This document shows, piece by piece, positions 11,944 to 21,905 of a DNA stretch of 64,000 nt. Numbering within the stretch: the stretch's first letter is position 1; each line of letters begins with the position of its first letter. The position numbers and the translations under genes are program-made. The notes beneath the pieces are model-generated. The model saw only the letters and a list, made by a program, of their open reading frames with translations. It ran no database searches and was not told the DNA's origin. Source of the DNA: Tenrec ecaudatus (taxonomy: Eukaryota; Chordata; Mammalia; Afrosoricida; Tenrecidae); contig NC_134539.1 in NCBI RefSeq assembly GCF_050624435.1, forward strand, positions 40,394,001 through 40,458,000, written 5' to 3'.

Positions 11944-12640
11944 ACATAAGGATGTGATTTGCCAGTTATGTGATGGTGTAGTCATTTACCATGATGAGCT
12001 CTGACCCTTACTCAAGTCATAGCCCTGATCTGATGTAATGCAATATTTCTCTGGTGTGGTTTGTATCATTATTTATCTTATAATAGATAAAGGGAGGGAG
12101 AAGTGAGCGAGAAACAGGGACCTCTAAGTACCAAAACAATAAGTTCTAGGAGCAGAAAGTGTCCTTTGGATCCATGGTCCTGAGTTGAGAAACTCCTTCA
12201 ATAAAAAGAAAATTGATGTCAAGATGCCTGGATATCTCCAAGGACCAGCAAACCCAAACCCAACCCTATAGCATCAAGTTGCTTCCAACTCATAAAACCC
12301 CGTGGAAGGTTTCTGAGACTAAATCTACAGGAGCAGTCTCATTTTCCTCTCATGGAGTAGCTAGTGATTTGATATCATGACCTTTTGCTTAGCAGCTCAA
12401 TGTCTAACCCACAGCACCTGTAGGGCATCTAAGAAATGCTGGACAACAAGTAGTGAAAATGAGCCATGTGCCTCCCCTGAGAACCACACAAACAAAGGCT
12501 TTCACTGGAGACTTCCCCTAAAACGCATGCCTTGGATTTTGTTATCTAAACACCGAAACTGTGAGAAAATGAATTTATGTTTGATAAACCATCCACTTGT
12601 GGTATTTCTATTAACTAAGACAAGTGCTTTCCCAATTTTT
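11944..12640 (+). mobile_element. MaLR-like LTR (right part), split by LTR A and a SINE
   Basis: The text follows a MaLR-like LTR: 'ttatgtgatggtgtag', 'gaaagtgtcctttggatcc', and the typical end with 'actgtgagaaaatgaattta', 'ccatccacttgtggtatttc' and 'taactaagaca'. A SINE sits inside at 12,240-12,430. Sequence at about 11,355-11,442 may be its left end, separated by LTR A. Confidence 0.65.
12240..12430 (-). mobile_element. AfroSINE, minus strand, nested in an LTR
   Basis: Reversed SINE order: 'aaacccaaacccaaccctat', 'aagttgcttccaactcataa', 'ggtttctgagactaaatcta', and a decayed tRNA-like head ending 'acccacagcacctgtagggc'. LTR text resumes immediately after it. Confidence 0.85.
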
Positions 12641-13171
12641 ATTATTCATTTTTTCAAACTGATCAGAGTACCCCTGGTATATTATACATCTTTCAATGAA
12701 TTATATGACCCTTAGAAAAAGAGTCCTGATTAAATTCTTTAATTAAAAGATGGTAGCTATTTTGTAGTTGTTGTAAGATATGTAGATGGCTTAGCGTCTA
12801 CTTCAACTCATAACAACCTGTTGATCAACAGAACAAAACACTGCCTGCTTGAACCATCGTCATGACTGCTGCTTGTATGTTTGAATCCTTTGTTGAAATC
12901 ACTGTGTCCATCCATTTGGTTCAAGGTCTTCCTCTTTTTCAATGACCTCTGTTTTACTAAGTATGATATCTTTTTCCATAAACTGGTAGTCTCACTATCC
13001 TCATTTCTAAGTAACATCTATACTTATTTCAAGACTTCTTGAAAGCGTATGGTACCTTCAATATTCTTTCTAACACCATAATTCAAAAGCATGTTTTTTA
13101 TGCATATTCTTGTTCAGTTTCCAGCTGTCACAGGTCTATGAGTGTATGCAGTTATTGAAAACATCATGGCT

Positions 13172-13772
13172 ACATTTGTAGGCCACTGGACATCGCCTTA
13201 CAGAAAGGTCTCAGGAGGGGGACCAGCCAGTCAGGGTAGCAATGCAGCAACTATGAAACATACAACTTTCCTCTAGTTCCTAAATGCTTCCTCTTCCCCA
13301 CTATCATGATCCCAATTCTACTTTACAAAACTGGCTAGAGCAGATGATGTACACTGGTAGAGATAAGAACAGGGAACACAGGGAATCCAGGGCGGATGAT
13401 CCCTTCAGGACCAGGGGTGTGAGTGGTGATACAGGGAGGGTGAAGGGGGGGTGGATTGGAAAGGCGAAACCTATTACAAGGATCTACATATAGCCTCCAC
13501 CCTGGGGGACAGACAACAGAAAAGTGGGTGAAGGGAGACATCAGAAAGGGCAACATATGACAAAATAATAATTAATAATTATCAAGGGTTCATGAGGGAG
13601 GGGTGAGTGGGAAGGTAGGAGAAAAATGAGGGGCTCATGCCAGTGGCTTAGGTGGAGAGCAAATGTTTTGAGAATGATGAGGGCAATGAATGTACAAATG
13701 TGCTTTACACAATTGATGTATGTATGGATTGTGATAAGAGTTGTATGAGCTCCTAATAAAATTATTAAAAAA
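13172..13772 (+). mobile_element. L1 3'UTR insertion, sense, in RTE; 16-bp target duplication
   Basis: 5'-truncated L1 tail starting at 'acatttgtaggccactgg' and ending 'tcctaataaaattattaaaa'. The 16-base TGAAAACATCATGGCT occurs at 13,156-13,171 and again at 13,773-13,788, a perfect target-site duplication that fixes both ends. Confidence 0.95.
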
Positions 13773-14233
13773 TGAAAACATCATGGCTAGAGTTAAGTAT
13801 AAACCTTAGTTCTCAATGTAATGCTTTAAATAAGTTCTGTGCAGCAGCTTTACCCAATAGAATACAGCTTTTTGTTCCTCAAATGCTGCTCCCATTAGTG
13901 TTGGTTGTAGTTCCTAGTGAAATTAAATCCTACCTAACTTCACTCTCTTCTCTGCTTTCCTGGTGTGGTCTACTTGTCCAGCTGCATGGAGTTAGGAGAA
14001 TTTTCACCATGAGTTGCCAACCATACTGAAGGCTGCAGTCTGATTTTCATCACCAAGTGCTTCAAGTCTACCTTCATTTCAGTAAGTAAAGCAGTGTCAT
14101 CTGTATGCTGTGATAAGTTCTTCCTCTTAAATCTAGTTGATTGGTTTATTTACTAGCAGATTAAATAACTATGGTGAAAAGATACAACACTGGTATAAAC
14201 CTTTCTTGATTTTAAGCTTGTGATATTCCCATA

Positions 14234-14759
14234 TGAGGTAGATAAACACAGGTGGGGTTAATTGAAGGGCGGAGAGATAAATGGCTCAGCAAGCCTCGCC
14301 TTTCTTGTCTCTTCCTCTTTCATCGTCAGACCAATGTATGGCTGCCTTGCTTGTTTTGTGCCTCTGTTTGCAAGCTATACTACCTGTGGGACACCTAACC
14401 TGTGGCTGTGTCGCTATAATTTGAGGTTCCTTCAAGACCTGCTTTACCACACCATTGAAATTTACATCTCTTGAACTGGGGTCTGTCAGCTGACTGTTGG
14501 TGACCTGCCTTGCTGTTTGCTGCCTGTGCCTGGATAGCCTGAATTGCTCTACAGAGCACTACCCGGTGGTTCTCAAGACTTGAAAGACTGCCAGTGTCTC
14601 ACAACTGTCTCACGAAGTGAGTTGCACTGAGCCATTTGTACTGCTTTATAATTTAATTAACTCTTTATTTCTTATGTTATCTATCTCTCTATCTGTATAA
14701 ATAGATATAAAATTATCAGCGTTCTGGTTTTGTTTCTCTAAAGAACCCTGTCTAACACA
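14234..14759 (+). mobile_element. ERVL-type solo LTR, copy B, in RTE; 5-bp target duplication
   Basis: It starts TGAGGTAGATAAACACAGGTG, which lacks about 25 bases relative to copy A after the TG, and ends 'tttctctaaagaaccctgtc' then 'taacaca'. CCATA at 14,229-14,233 and 14,760-14,764 is a perfect 5-bp duplication. RTE sequence is continuous across the duplication. Confidence 0.85.
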
Positions 14760-15690
14760 CCATACTCTGTTTGAACACCTGCCTGTTGGTCCATGCATAT
14801 GCCTGCTTGAGCACAAGTTTGTGTTCCTATTCGTCACAATATTACCGATAGTTTGATTCACACAGTTGAATGTCTTTCCTTAGTCCATAAAACACAAGCA
14901 AACATCTTTCTGATACTTGTTCTTCTTTCAGTCAAGATCCATTTGATCTCAGCAATGATAGCCTTCATCCCAAGTCTTCCTTAGACATTCACTTTGGTCT
15001 TTCCTGTCCTTTAAATGACTGTTTGCTTTCATGTATGGTATTTTTGATGTCATCCCATAATGCATCAAGTCTTCTGCCATCAGTGTTTATCGCTCAAAAT
15101 TTTTTTGAGCTGTTCTCTAAATGAAGGGGGCTAGGAACAGACTCAAGGTTTTATTTTGGTTCTTGTGGACTTTGTCAATTTTGACCTGCACTAACATATG
15201 AGGAATGGATGGGCTGTACCACATTCAGCCCCTGGTTTGTTTGGGTTGATGATACTGTGGTTCTCCATCATCTTTTCCCATACATGTAGCTGATTTAATA
15301 CCTGTGTGGGGCCAGGTATGGATTCACTGTTTATGTAATTGAAAAAAGTTATTTTCAAAACAGAATTCACTGGTCTTGCAAAATTCTATCATATGATCTC
15401 CAGCTCTGTTTGTATCACCAGGGACATATTTTCCAACTGATCATTCCTTTTTGTTTGAACATTTACATTACAAATGCCAGAAATTATCACAGTATATTGA
15501 TTGTATGTTTGATCAAATTCAGATTGATGATGTTGATAGAATTCTTCAAATTCTTTATCATTCATTTTAGTCGTTGGGGTATGAATTTAATAATGCATTA
15601 ACTTCACTTCCTTCCAACTGTATAGATATTACTATATAGCAAACCTCAATGTAGTTCAAGATAATCTTGAAATGCTTTCTTATATCACAT

Positions 15691-16404
15691 TTTTATTTGT
15701 AATTTAGGTGCAGGTTTACATTTCAGAACACCAACTTCATTTTCAAAATTTGAACATATTCATCAAATCCCTCAATAGTTTATTCTTAGCTCACTACTTG
15801 GCTTCTCTTCTCGTTCTCATGGATGACTGTCTTACATTACTTGAATTCTCTTCATTTTTGGATTTGTGGCTCAACATTTCTCAGATGTGTTAAAAACCTA
15901 GGCAATCGTCAATTCAAATATTTCCTCTGCTCTCTATTTTCTTTTTTCCTGGAATTACACATACATTAGACCAAGTTGGCTACTTGTTACTCTCAGTTCT
16001 CTGTCGAATGTATGGATTAAGAAATATTGTCTGGTTTTAATTAATCTCTATGTTCATTAAAAATATTTTGAGCGGGTGAAATATTCTTTCCATATTTCTA
16101 CATACATTCTAGGAGGAATTAGAATTAAACTTTTCAAAGTTAATTCTATATATATGCATATGTATTTCATAATCGACACAAGAAGTCTTGTATTACGAGG
16201 TAGCAAGTAATAAAATGTAATCATTTGTTCTGGTGAAACAAAGTCTGTCTGATGTAAAAACATAGACATTTTATTTTAGGTAACTAGACGTTTTGAAAAC
16301 TGGTGAATTTAGGGTTATGAAGTTGCTAATATAGTGCTTCAAGGGACTGTAGAATTACAGAGTTAATAAAGGCAAAAACAAAGTTAGGGTACCTTGGGGT
16401 ATTC
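15691..16404. other. AT-rich DNA; no gene
   Basis: Unclassified AT-rich sequence. The first 200 bases may be the decayed remainder of the RTE 5' region. Confidence 0.4.
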
Positions 16405-17255
16405 CCTGCCCCAATCATTCTCAAAGCATTTGCACTCCACTTAAGCCCTTTGCATCAGGTTCTCTTTTTTTAACCCTCTCTCTCTCTCATGTGCCCTTGG
16501 TAATTTATACATCGTTATTTTGTCATATCTTGCCCTATCCGGAGTCTCCCTCCCCCCGCCCTTCGCTGCCGTCCCTCTCCCAGGGAGGAGGTCACATGTG
16601 GATCCTTGTAATCAGTTCCCCCTTTCCAACCCACTCACACTCCACTCTCCCAGCATCTCCCCTCACACCCTTGGTCCTGAAGGTATCATCCACCCTGGAG
16701 TCCCTGTGCCTCCAACCCCCATATGCACCAGTGTACAACCTCTGCCCTATCCAGTCCTGCAAGGTAGAATTCGGATCATGGTAGTTGGGGGGAGGAAGCA
16801 TCCAGGATCTGGGGGAAAGCTGTGTTCTTCATCGGTACTACATCGCACCCTGACTGACCCATCTCCTCTCCTAAACCCCTCTATGAGGGGATCTCCATTG
16901 GCCGACACTTGGGCCTTGGGTCTCCACTCTGTACTTCCCCCTTCATTCAATATGGTGTGTATATTATATACAATATGGTGTGTATATATACACACACACA
17001 CACACATACACACACACACATATACATACACACACATATATCTTTTTTTAATTTTATTTTGCATGATGCCTTATACCTGGTTCCTTTGGCACCTCGTGAT
17101 CGCACAGGCTGGTGTGCTTCTTCCATGTGGGCTTTTTTGCTTCTGAGCTAGATGGCCGCTTGTTCACCTTCAAGCCTTTAAGACCCCAGACACTATCTCT
17201 TTTGATAGCCGGGCACCATTAGCTTTCTTCACCACATTTACTTGTTCACCAACTT
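16405..17255 (-). mobile_element. L1 3'UTR fragment, antisense, with CA/TA microsatellite
   Basis: Antisense L1 3'UTR from 'ccaatcattctcaaagcatt' through 'gacccatctcctctcctaaa' to 'gatagccgggcaccattagc' and 'tcttcaccacatttactt'. The terminal poly(A)-proximal ~100 bp are missing on the left. The 208-residue open frame over this region (16,520-17,146) is a chance reading of UTR sequence; its His/Thr-rich stretch is the dinucleotide repeat. Confidence 0.9.
16957..17042. repeat. GT/TA and CA-rich microsatellite
   Basis: A duplicated 'caatatggtgtgtatat'-like unit followed by runs of CA with TA interruptions. It grew inside the L1 3'UTR copy. Confidence 0.9.
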
Positions 17256-17331
17256 TAATTGCAAGTTTTAAAACAAGTTATAATGACATTTAAATAAGCA
17301 AGGATAAGTGTATAGCATGCATAGCCCTTGT

Positions 17332-17512
17332 GGTACAGTGGCTGAAGTGTTAGGCTGTTAACTCTCAGGCTGGTGGTTCAGGTTCAGTGGGAGAAAGATG
17401 CTGCACTCTGCTTCCTTAAGCAGACCCAGTGAGACCGTAGTACTCTGTCTACAGAGTCACCATGATTCAGAATCTACTCAACAGCTGTATATTCTCGTTG
17501 GGTTAGGTTAAG
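17332..17512 (+). mobile_element. AfroSINE, plus strand, near full length
   Basis: Head 'agcccttgtggtacagtggc' with a Pol III A-box-like GTGGTACAGTGGCT, then 'aggctgttaactctcaggct', 'gtgggagaaagatgctgcac', 'ctctgtctacagagtcacca', and 'actcaacagctgtat' before a decayed GGTTAGGTT tail. Confidence 0.9.
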
Positions 17513-18253
17513 GATATACCTTAATCACACCCAAATTTAGCCAGGAGAAAAAAAAGACCCACATATTTAACGGCAATACAAGCTGAATAAGCTCTTTTTA
17601 ATACCAGCCATTTCTGAGCACAATTTGAGATAAAATCATATTTTTTGTATAGAAACCATTTGTTGCTAGGCCAAAGGTTCAATTGAACTTTTCACAAAGG
17701 GTCCACGCTGCACATTATGACAAGCTGTTTTTAACAACCCAAAACGGGGTTAAAGGGCAAGGAGAGATTTGGCCTCGATTTTAGTCATACCTAGAGAATT
17801 AGTTTTCAGACTGATTTTCACATTTTATAGAATAATTTATTCTTTTTTTATATTTCTCCTCAATGGAAGCACATTGTATAAATTGTGTCTTTATTATTGT
17901 TTATACATTTCTGAAACTGTCCAATTTTTTTTTTGCCTATGTAAAGTGCTGGTACCTGGCATTCCGTCTGAACATTTTTGTGGAAATTTTTATCTCACTT
18001 TAGAATCTTTTCAATTCCCAATAGTGTCTTTCCAATGATCCATGCATTTATGAGGTCTATATCTTATGGCATTTACATAATCGTGAAAAATTAATGTCAC
18101 AAGCATCAAATATCATACACTATCAAAATTTACAAGATTTTTTCATTATAAATCTTTTCAAATTAATAAAATAGAGCCAAAATACCATTAGAAAACATTC
18201 GTTGATAAATGGTCCAACATTTATTATATATTAAATTTCAAGTCAACTGGTTG

Positions 18254-18255
<2 letters not shown>
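17513..18255. other. AT-rich DNA, no feature recognised
   Basis: No gene or clear repeat. The 89-codon frame at 17,769-18,038 is hydrophobic because of T-richness and has no identifiable domain. Confidence 0.45.
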
Positions 18256-18296
<41 letters not shown>

Positions 18297-18300
18297 TTTT
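18256..18300. repeat. (TA)n followed by T-run
   Basis: About 16 uninterrupted TA dinucleotides run directly into a T homopolymer of about 13. Confidence 0.97.
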
Positions 18301-18924
18301 AAAAAGAAAATTCAGCTCTGTTAGTGAATGAAAATCAGGTCCTTCCTAATCATCTGAAATTCTTCCTGTGAAGTCCAGAGATGACTTGACAGAATCCAGA
18401 GGTCAGTTATTCCCCAACAACATTTTCTCAACTAAATTTCTGAAGTGCCCTTTGGCCTGAAATAGTCTATTCTACTCAGGACAGCATCCATTCTGAGTTG
18501 CTACAACTTAATCTGATACACATTGAATCATATCTTCTTCACTGTGCTTCTGTGAGTATCAGGTCTTAGGGACTCCACAGGATTTTAGAATAAAAAGATT
18601 CAGCATTCTTTTACACTGTGTAAAAATGTATATTTAAATTTTAACTTTTATGTATAATAAAATATATCAATTTATATTTTCTTTCTTTTTTTTTTAATGT
18701 GACCTAGGCATGAACCAGCTCTGGCCACGACCTAGGCATCAAGCTAGGATGAACAAAGGGCTGCCAGTCTGCTCTGCCCCTGACTGATATAAGAGCACCA
18801 CCACTAATCAGCAATTTATATTTTCTTATGATAGAAATTCAGTTTTATCTTCATGAAATATTGGTTAGATACAGTGCAGAATGAAAAAAAGAAAATTCCC
18901 CCAGAACCTGGCTATTATAGTTGG
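18301..18924. other. Unclassified; one GC-richer patch
   Basis: Mostly AT-rich unique sequence. The patch at about 18,697-18,805 has an internal 'gacctaggcat' duplication and is not recognised; it may be an old repeat fragment. Confidence 0.4.
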
Positions 18925-19400
18925 GGCTTATGTCAACATGGCTGTGCTGGATTCTCAATAGTGTAGCAGAGAATCGTCCCCAACAATGTGATGGAACACA
19001 GTGTAAACCTCTGCAGGCTACCTTGTGGAGAAGGGTAGCCTCTTACTGAGTCTGAGCCTGATGATGTCTCCCTGGAGGTGCAGCCCACTTCATATCTGTA
19101 AATAGAGCTGTAGAAAACTCTCTCTCTCTCTTCTTTGCTGACCAGGCCTAGATCTTGCATCTGGCTTCCTGTGATTTGGTCCAACACCCCCTCATGTAGC
19201 CTGCTGATCCTGGAGTTGTCAGCAGCCTGCTATACTGCCTGCCAATATTGCCTCCTGGCTCGACCTCCTGCTTCCTGCTTTGTGGGTCAGCAGCTGCGTG
19301 AGTCAAGAGGGCCTCCAGCTTAGCGTTTGATCTACTGACTTGATTTAGACTGGGCTTTCCCACTTTGGGTCTATGAGGACTACTTTCAGAAATATGCACT
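18925..19400 (+). mobile_element. ERVL-type LTR, second subfamily (candidate)
   Basis: It begins near 'tgtcaacatggctgtgctgg', the ERVL-LTR start block, and continues through a CTG/CCT-rich body ('cctgctgatcctggagttgt', 'cctcctgcttcctgctttg') like afrotherian ERVL LTRs. The right boundary is unclear and no duplication was found. It is not collinear with copies A-D here, so it is a different subfamily. Confidence 0.5.
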
Positions 19401-19612
19401 TTTATGTTTATATTTTCATATATATATATACCATGATTTTACTTCTACAGAAAACATTCTCCTATTTAGTTGATTTAGGAGAAAGTAAAAATTAGGTGTG
19501 GACAGGTGCTCAAGGGACAGTCACGCAGAGCTACCTGTACTTAGATACAGTCTCTAGATTAGGACTTTCAAGAATTCTGAAGATGGACTATTCCACCCTA
19601 CCTTATAGCCGA

Positions 19613-20100
19613 TGTGGTAGTTACATAATTGGTTGTCAGTCTGAGAGGATTAAGAGTGAAGGGGTGAGTTTACCTATCAATCAGATCGCAGCTCGAGGAC
19701 CTCATTTGGAGGTACTAAGGAGATAAGCAGCTCAGGACACTCGCCCAGTACCTGTGAGACATTTCTGAGGAGAATCCCTAAGAAGCTACCCTGATGCAGT
19801 CAGAGCCTTGGGAGCTGGAGGAGCCACATGAAGGCCCCTGCCAGCAGTGGGATGCTTGGATCCACAAGACTCCCCACTCACTTGCCTATGATCATCCTGC
19901 ATTCGGCATCACTGCATGTGTTGTGTGAGTCTGAAGAGGAATTTATAGATTTTTAGTGGAAATACAGGCTAATATTGGACTTATGGACTTGATCTGAACT
20001 GGGCTCAGATATTTTCTCAATATTCAATTGCTCTTGTATATAAACCTCTTTCTTATATGAATGTCTAAGAATTTGTTTCTCCAGTCTACCCAGACTAACA
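19613..20100 (+). mobile_element. ERVL-type solo LTR, copy C (diverged)
   Basis: TGTGGTAG start, an internal 'cattcggcatcactgcatgt' aligned with the 'gcagtcggtatcattgcat' block of copy A, 'aatattggacttatggactt', and the end 'tttgtttctccagtctaccc' then 'agactaaca'. More diverged than A, B and D. No matching flanking 5-mers were seen. Confidence 0.7.
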
Positions 20101-20596
20101 AAGCAAACAAGTTGAGGGATCAGTTTCTTTTCAGATGACTGAACATGTCCTTAGAACTTAATTGCTAAGGGAATAACAAGCCATCCTGACTTTTTATGTA
20201 GGTCTTCTCACTTGTTATATGCATTTATATATTCTTGCTATGTATTTCAAGGATATTTTTAATATATTTTTATTAATATAAATTTCCTTGGTGACACAAA
20301 GAGTATGTGCTTGGCTACTAACAAAAATATCTAACAATTTGAATCTACCTAGCAGCACTTGGGGCTGGGGGAGAGTGTGCATATCTGCTTCTATTAGTCC
20401 TGAAAAACTTATGGTACAGATCTGCCTTGTATGTAACATATAGTATAGCTATAAACCAGAAACAACTAGGAAGAAACAGGTTTGACATTTGGTTTATTTT
20501 AGCTCCAAAACATGAATTTCTATCCATAAAGAATACAGAGATAATCCCACCTTTTGCACACAAACACACTTGTTCATATGCATGCATAAACAAAAG
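20101..20596. other. No feature recognised
   Basis: Unique-looking AT-rich DNA. A short patch at about 20,290-20,390 may be a decayed SINE head but cannot be supported. Confidence 0.4.
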
Positions 20597-20750
20597 AACC
20601 AAAATTCACTGCCTTTGAGTTGAAGCCAATTCAGAGCATCCTCCCTGTAGGTTTCTGCTTATGGAAGTACCCTGTCATTCTCCCTGCAAGAGGTTGGTGA
20701 TTGCGAACTGCTGACCATGTGGATCACAGGCCAACATGCAATCAACTACA
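20597..20750 (-). mobile_element. AfroSINE, minus strand
   Basis: Reversed SINE body with 'aaattcactgcctttgagtt', 'cctccctgtaggtttctgct', 'gattgcgaactgctgaccat' and a reversed head 'catgcaatcaactacactgt'. A TG microsatellite follows. Confidence 0.8.
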
Positions 20751-20762
20751 CTGTCAAGACTC

Positions 20763-20784
20763 CGTGTGTGTGTGTGTGTGTGTG
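20763..20784. repeat. (TG)n microsatellite
   Basis: Ten to eleven TG units next to the SINE. Confidence 0.95.
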
Positions 20785-21057
20785 CTCTCGTGTGTAAGAA
20801 TAATTATAGAGATAGAGATTAGATATAGATGTATGAGTAAGTCAATAAGTACTCCTATAAATTCTTACACACTTTCATCAAACATAGTATCAAAATGTGA
20901 TGTTGTTTCATAACCTATCTTCTACACACTCTTGAAAGTAGTGTTTTAAGATTTCTGATCCTCCCTTCTCTGAAGAATTCTGTACTCTGATTTGCACCAC
21001 ATCAAAATGACCATTTGGCATCCTCAAAAGACTCAAATTGAAATAGTCTTTGGGTTT

Positions 21058-21198
21058 GAAGGGAGAAAGTTGGGGTTTTCTATTTTGCAAGCAGTTGTCA
21101 TCTCAGAAACTCAGAGGTGCAGTTCTACATTATCCTATAGTGTCAACATAACTTGGCATCAACTTGATGGCAGTGAGTTGAGGATTTGGGGTTTTAGA
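21058..21198 (+). mobile_element. AfroSINE 3' part, plus strand
   Basis: 'gggagaaagttggggttttc', 'catctcagaaactcagaggt', 'gcagttctacattatcctat' and 'caacttgatggcagtgagtt' define the right part of the SINE. The head is absent. Confidence 0.8.
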
Positions 21199-21532
21199 GA
21201 GAGGTGACAGCGTTCCTAAGGAAATTCTTGTAGGACACCATTTACTGCTCTTGAACAATGAGCAGGTGTATTGTCATGAGTGAAAAAAATAACAATTCCA
21301 TGGTGTAACTTCTGGGACCTTTTTCTCAACAATATTGTTTTCCATTTTCTTATCATTTTTTTTCCTAATGGCCCCTGTTAGTACACTGTGGCCTTGGGGA
21401 AAAAATTCTATCAAGATTATCCCTTGGGATTTCTTAAGAAAAGTTGTTCAATCCTTGGATTCAATTGCCCTGGAAAATTCCCTTAGAAGACCTTGTTTTC
21501 ATTAGATATATATTTTTTCATTAGATATATTT

Positions 21533-21905
21533 TTGAGGACAGTTGTGTAATCGCTGAACTGCAAATCAAAGGATTAGAGCAGCAGTTCTCAAGCTGTGGG
21601 TCATGAGCACTTTGGGGTCAAACATCCCTTTCACAGGGGTCCCCTGATTCATAACACTAGAAAATGACAGTTATGAAGTATTTATGAAAATAATTTTATG
21701 GTTGGTGGGAGGGGGGGTCTCACCACACCATGAAAAGCTGTATTAAAGGATCACAGCCTTAGGAAGGTTGAGAACCACTGGATTAGAGGTTGGACTCGCC
21801 AGTCACTACCAAGGAGAAAAATGAGGCTATATTGCTCTCATAAAGATTTATAGCCCAGGAAACCCTATTTAGCGTCACTATGAGTCAGAAGGTAGTGGAT
21901 GAATA
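21533..21905 (+). mobile_element. AfroSINE, plus strand, split by a SPIN element
   Basis: The left part is a decayed head ('gttgtgtaatcgctgaactg'). The right part resumes after the SPIN copy with 'gttggactcgccagtcacta', 'aagatttatagcccaggaaa' and 'gtcactatgagtcagaaggt'. The interruption is exactly bounded by the 8-bp GATTAGAG duplication. Confidence 0.85.
21580..21780 (-). mobile_element. SPIN-type hAT MITE, copy 1
   Basis: This 201-bp element has terminal inverted repeats CAGCAGTTCTCAAG and, at the right end, GGTTGAGAACCACTG. The family's 'gaaaataattttatggttgg' core is present. GATTAGAG flanks it at 21,572-21,579 and 21,781-21,788, a perfect 8-bp target duplication as expected for hAT transposition. 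It is too short to encode a transposase. Strand is arbitrary; copies 2 and 3 lie in the opposite sense. Confidence 0.9.

Larger units (their letters stand above)
12764..15690 (-). mobile_element. RTE LINE copy, antisense, with two nested insertions
   Basis: This is the longest RTE copy here. Left to right it gives the reversed 3' end, RT and endonuclease regions, collinear with the RTE consensus as I know it. Blocks include 'tttactaagtatgatatc', 'gccaaccatactgaaggctg', 'gtccataaaacacaagcaaa', 'tcttgcaaaattctatcata' and 'tgtatgtttgatcaaattca'. An L1 tail (13,172-13,772) and an ERVL-type LTR (14,234-14,759) interrupt it, each with a target duplication, and RTE text resumes exactly after each. 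All frames are broken. Confidence 0.85.

Noticed and set aside
16520-17146. Longest open frame in the window (208 codons, plus strand)
   Set aside because: It lies entirely in an antisense L1 3'UTR and its His/Thr-rich part is the CA/TA microsatellite. No domain, and overlapping frames on both strands are equally open.
20763-20784. CRISPR-like or satellite arrays at the microsatellites
   Set aside because: Only di-nucleotide runs are present. There are no spacer-repeat arrays, and the genome is clearly mammalian.
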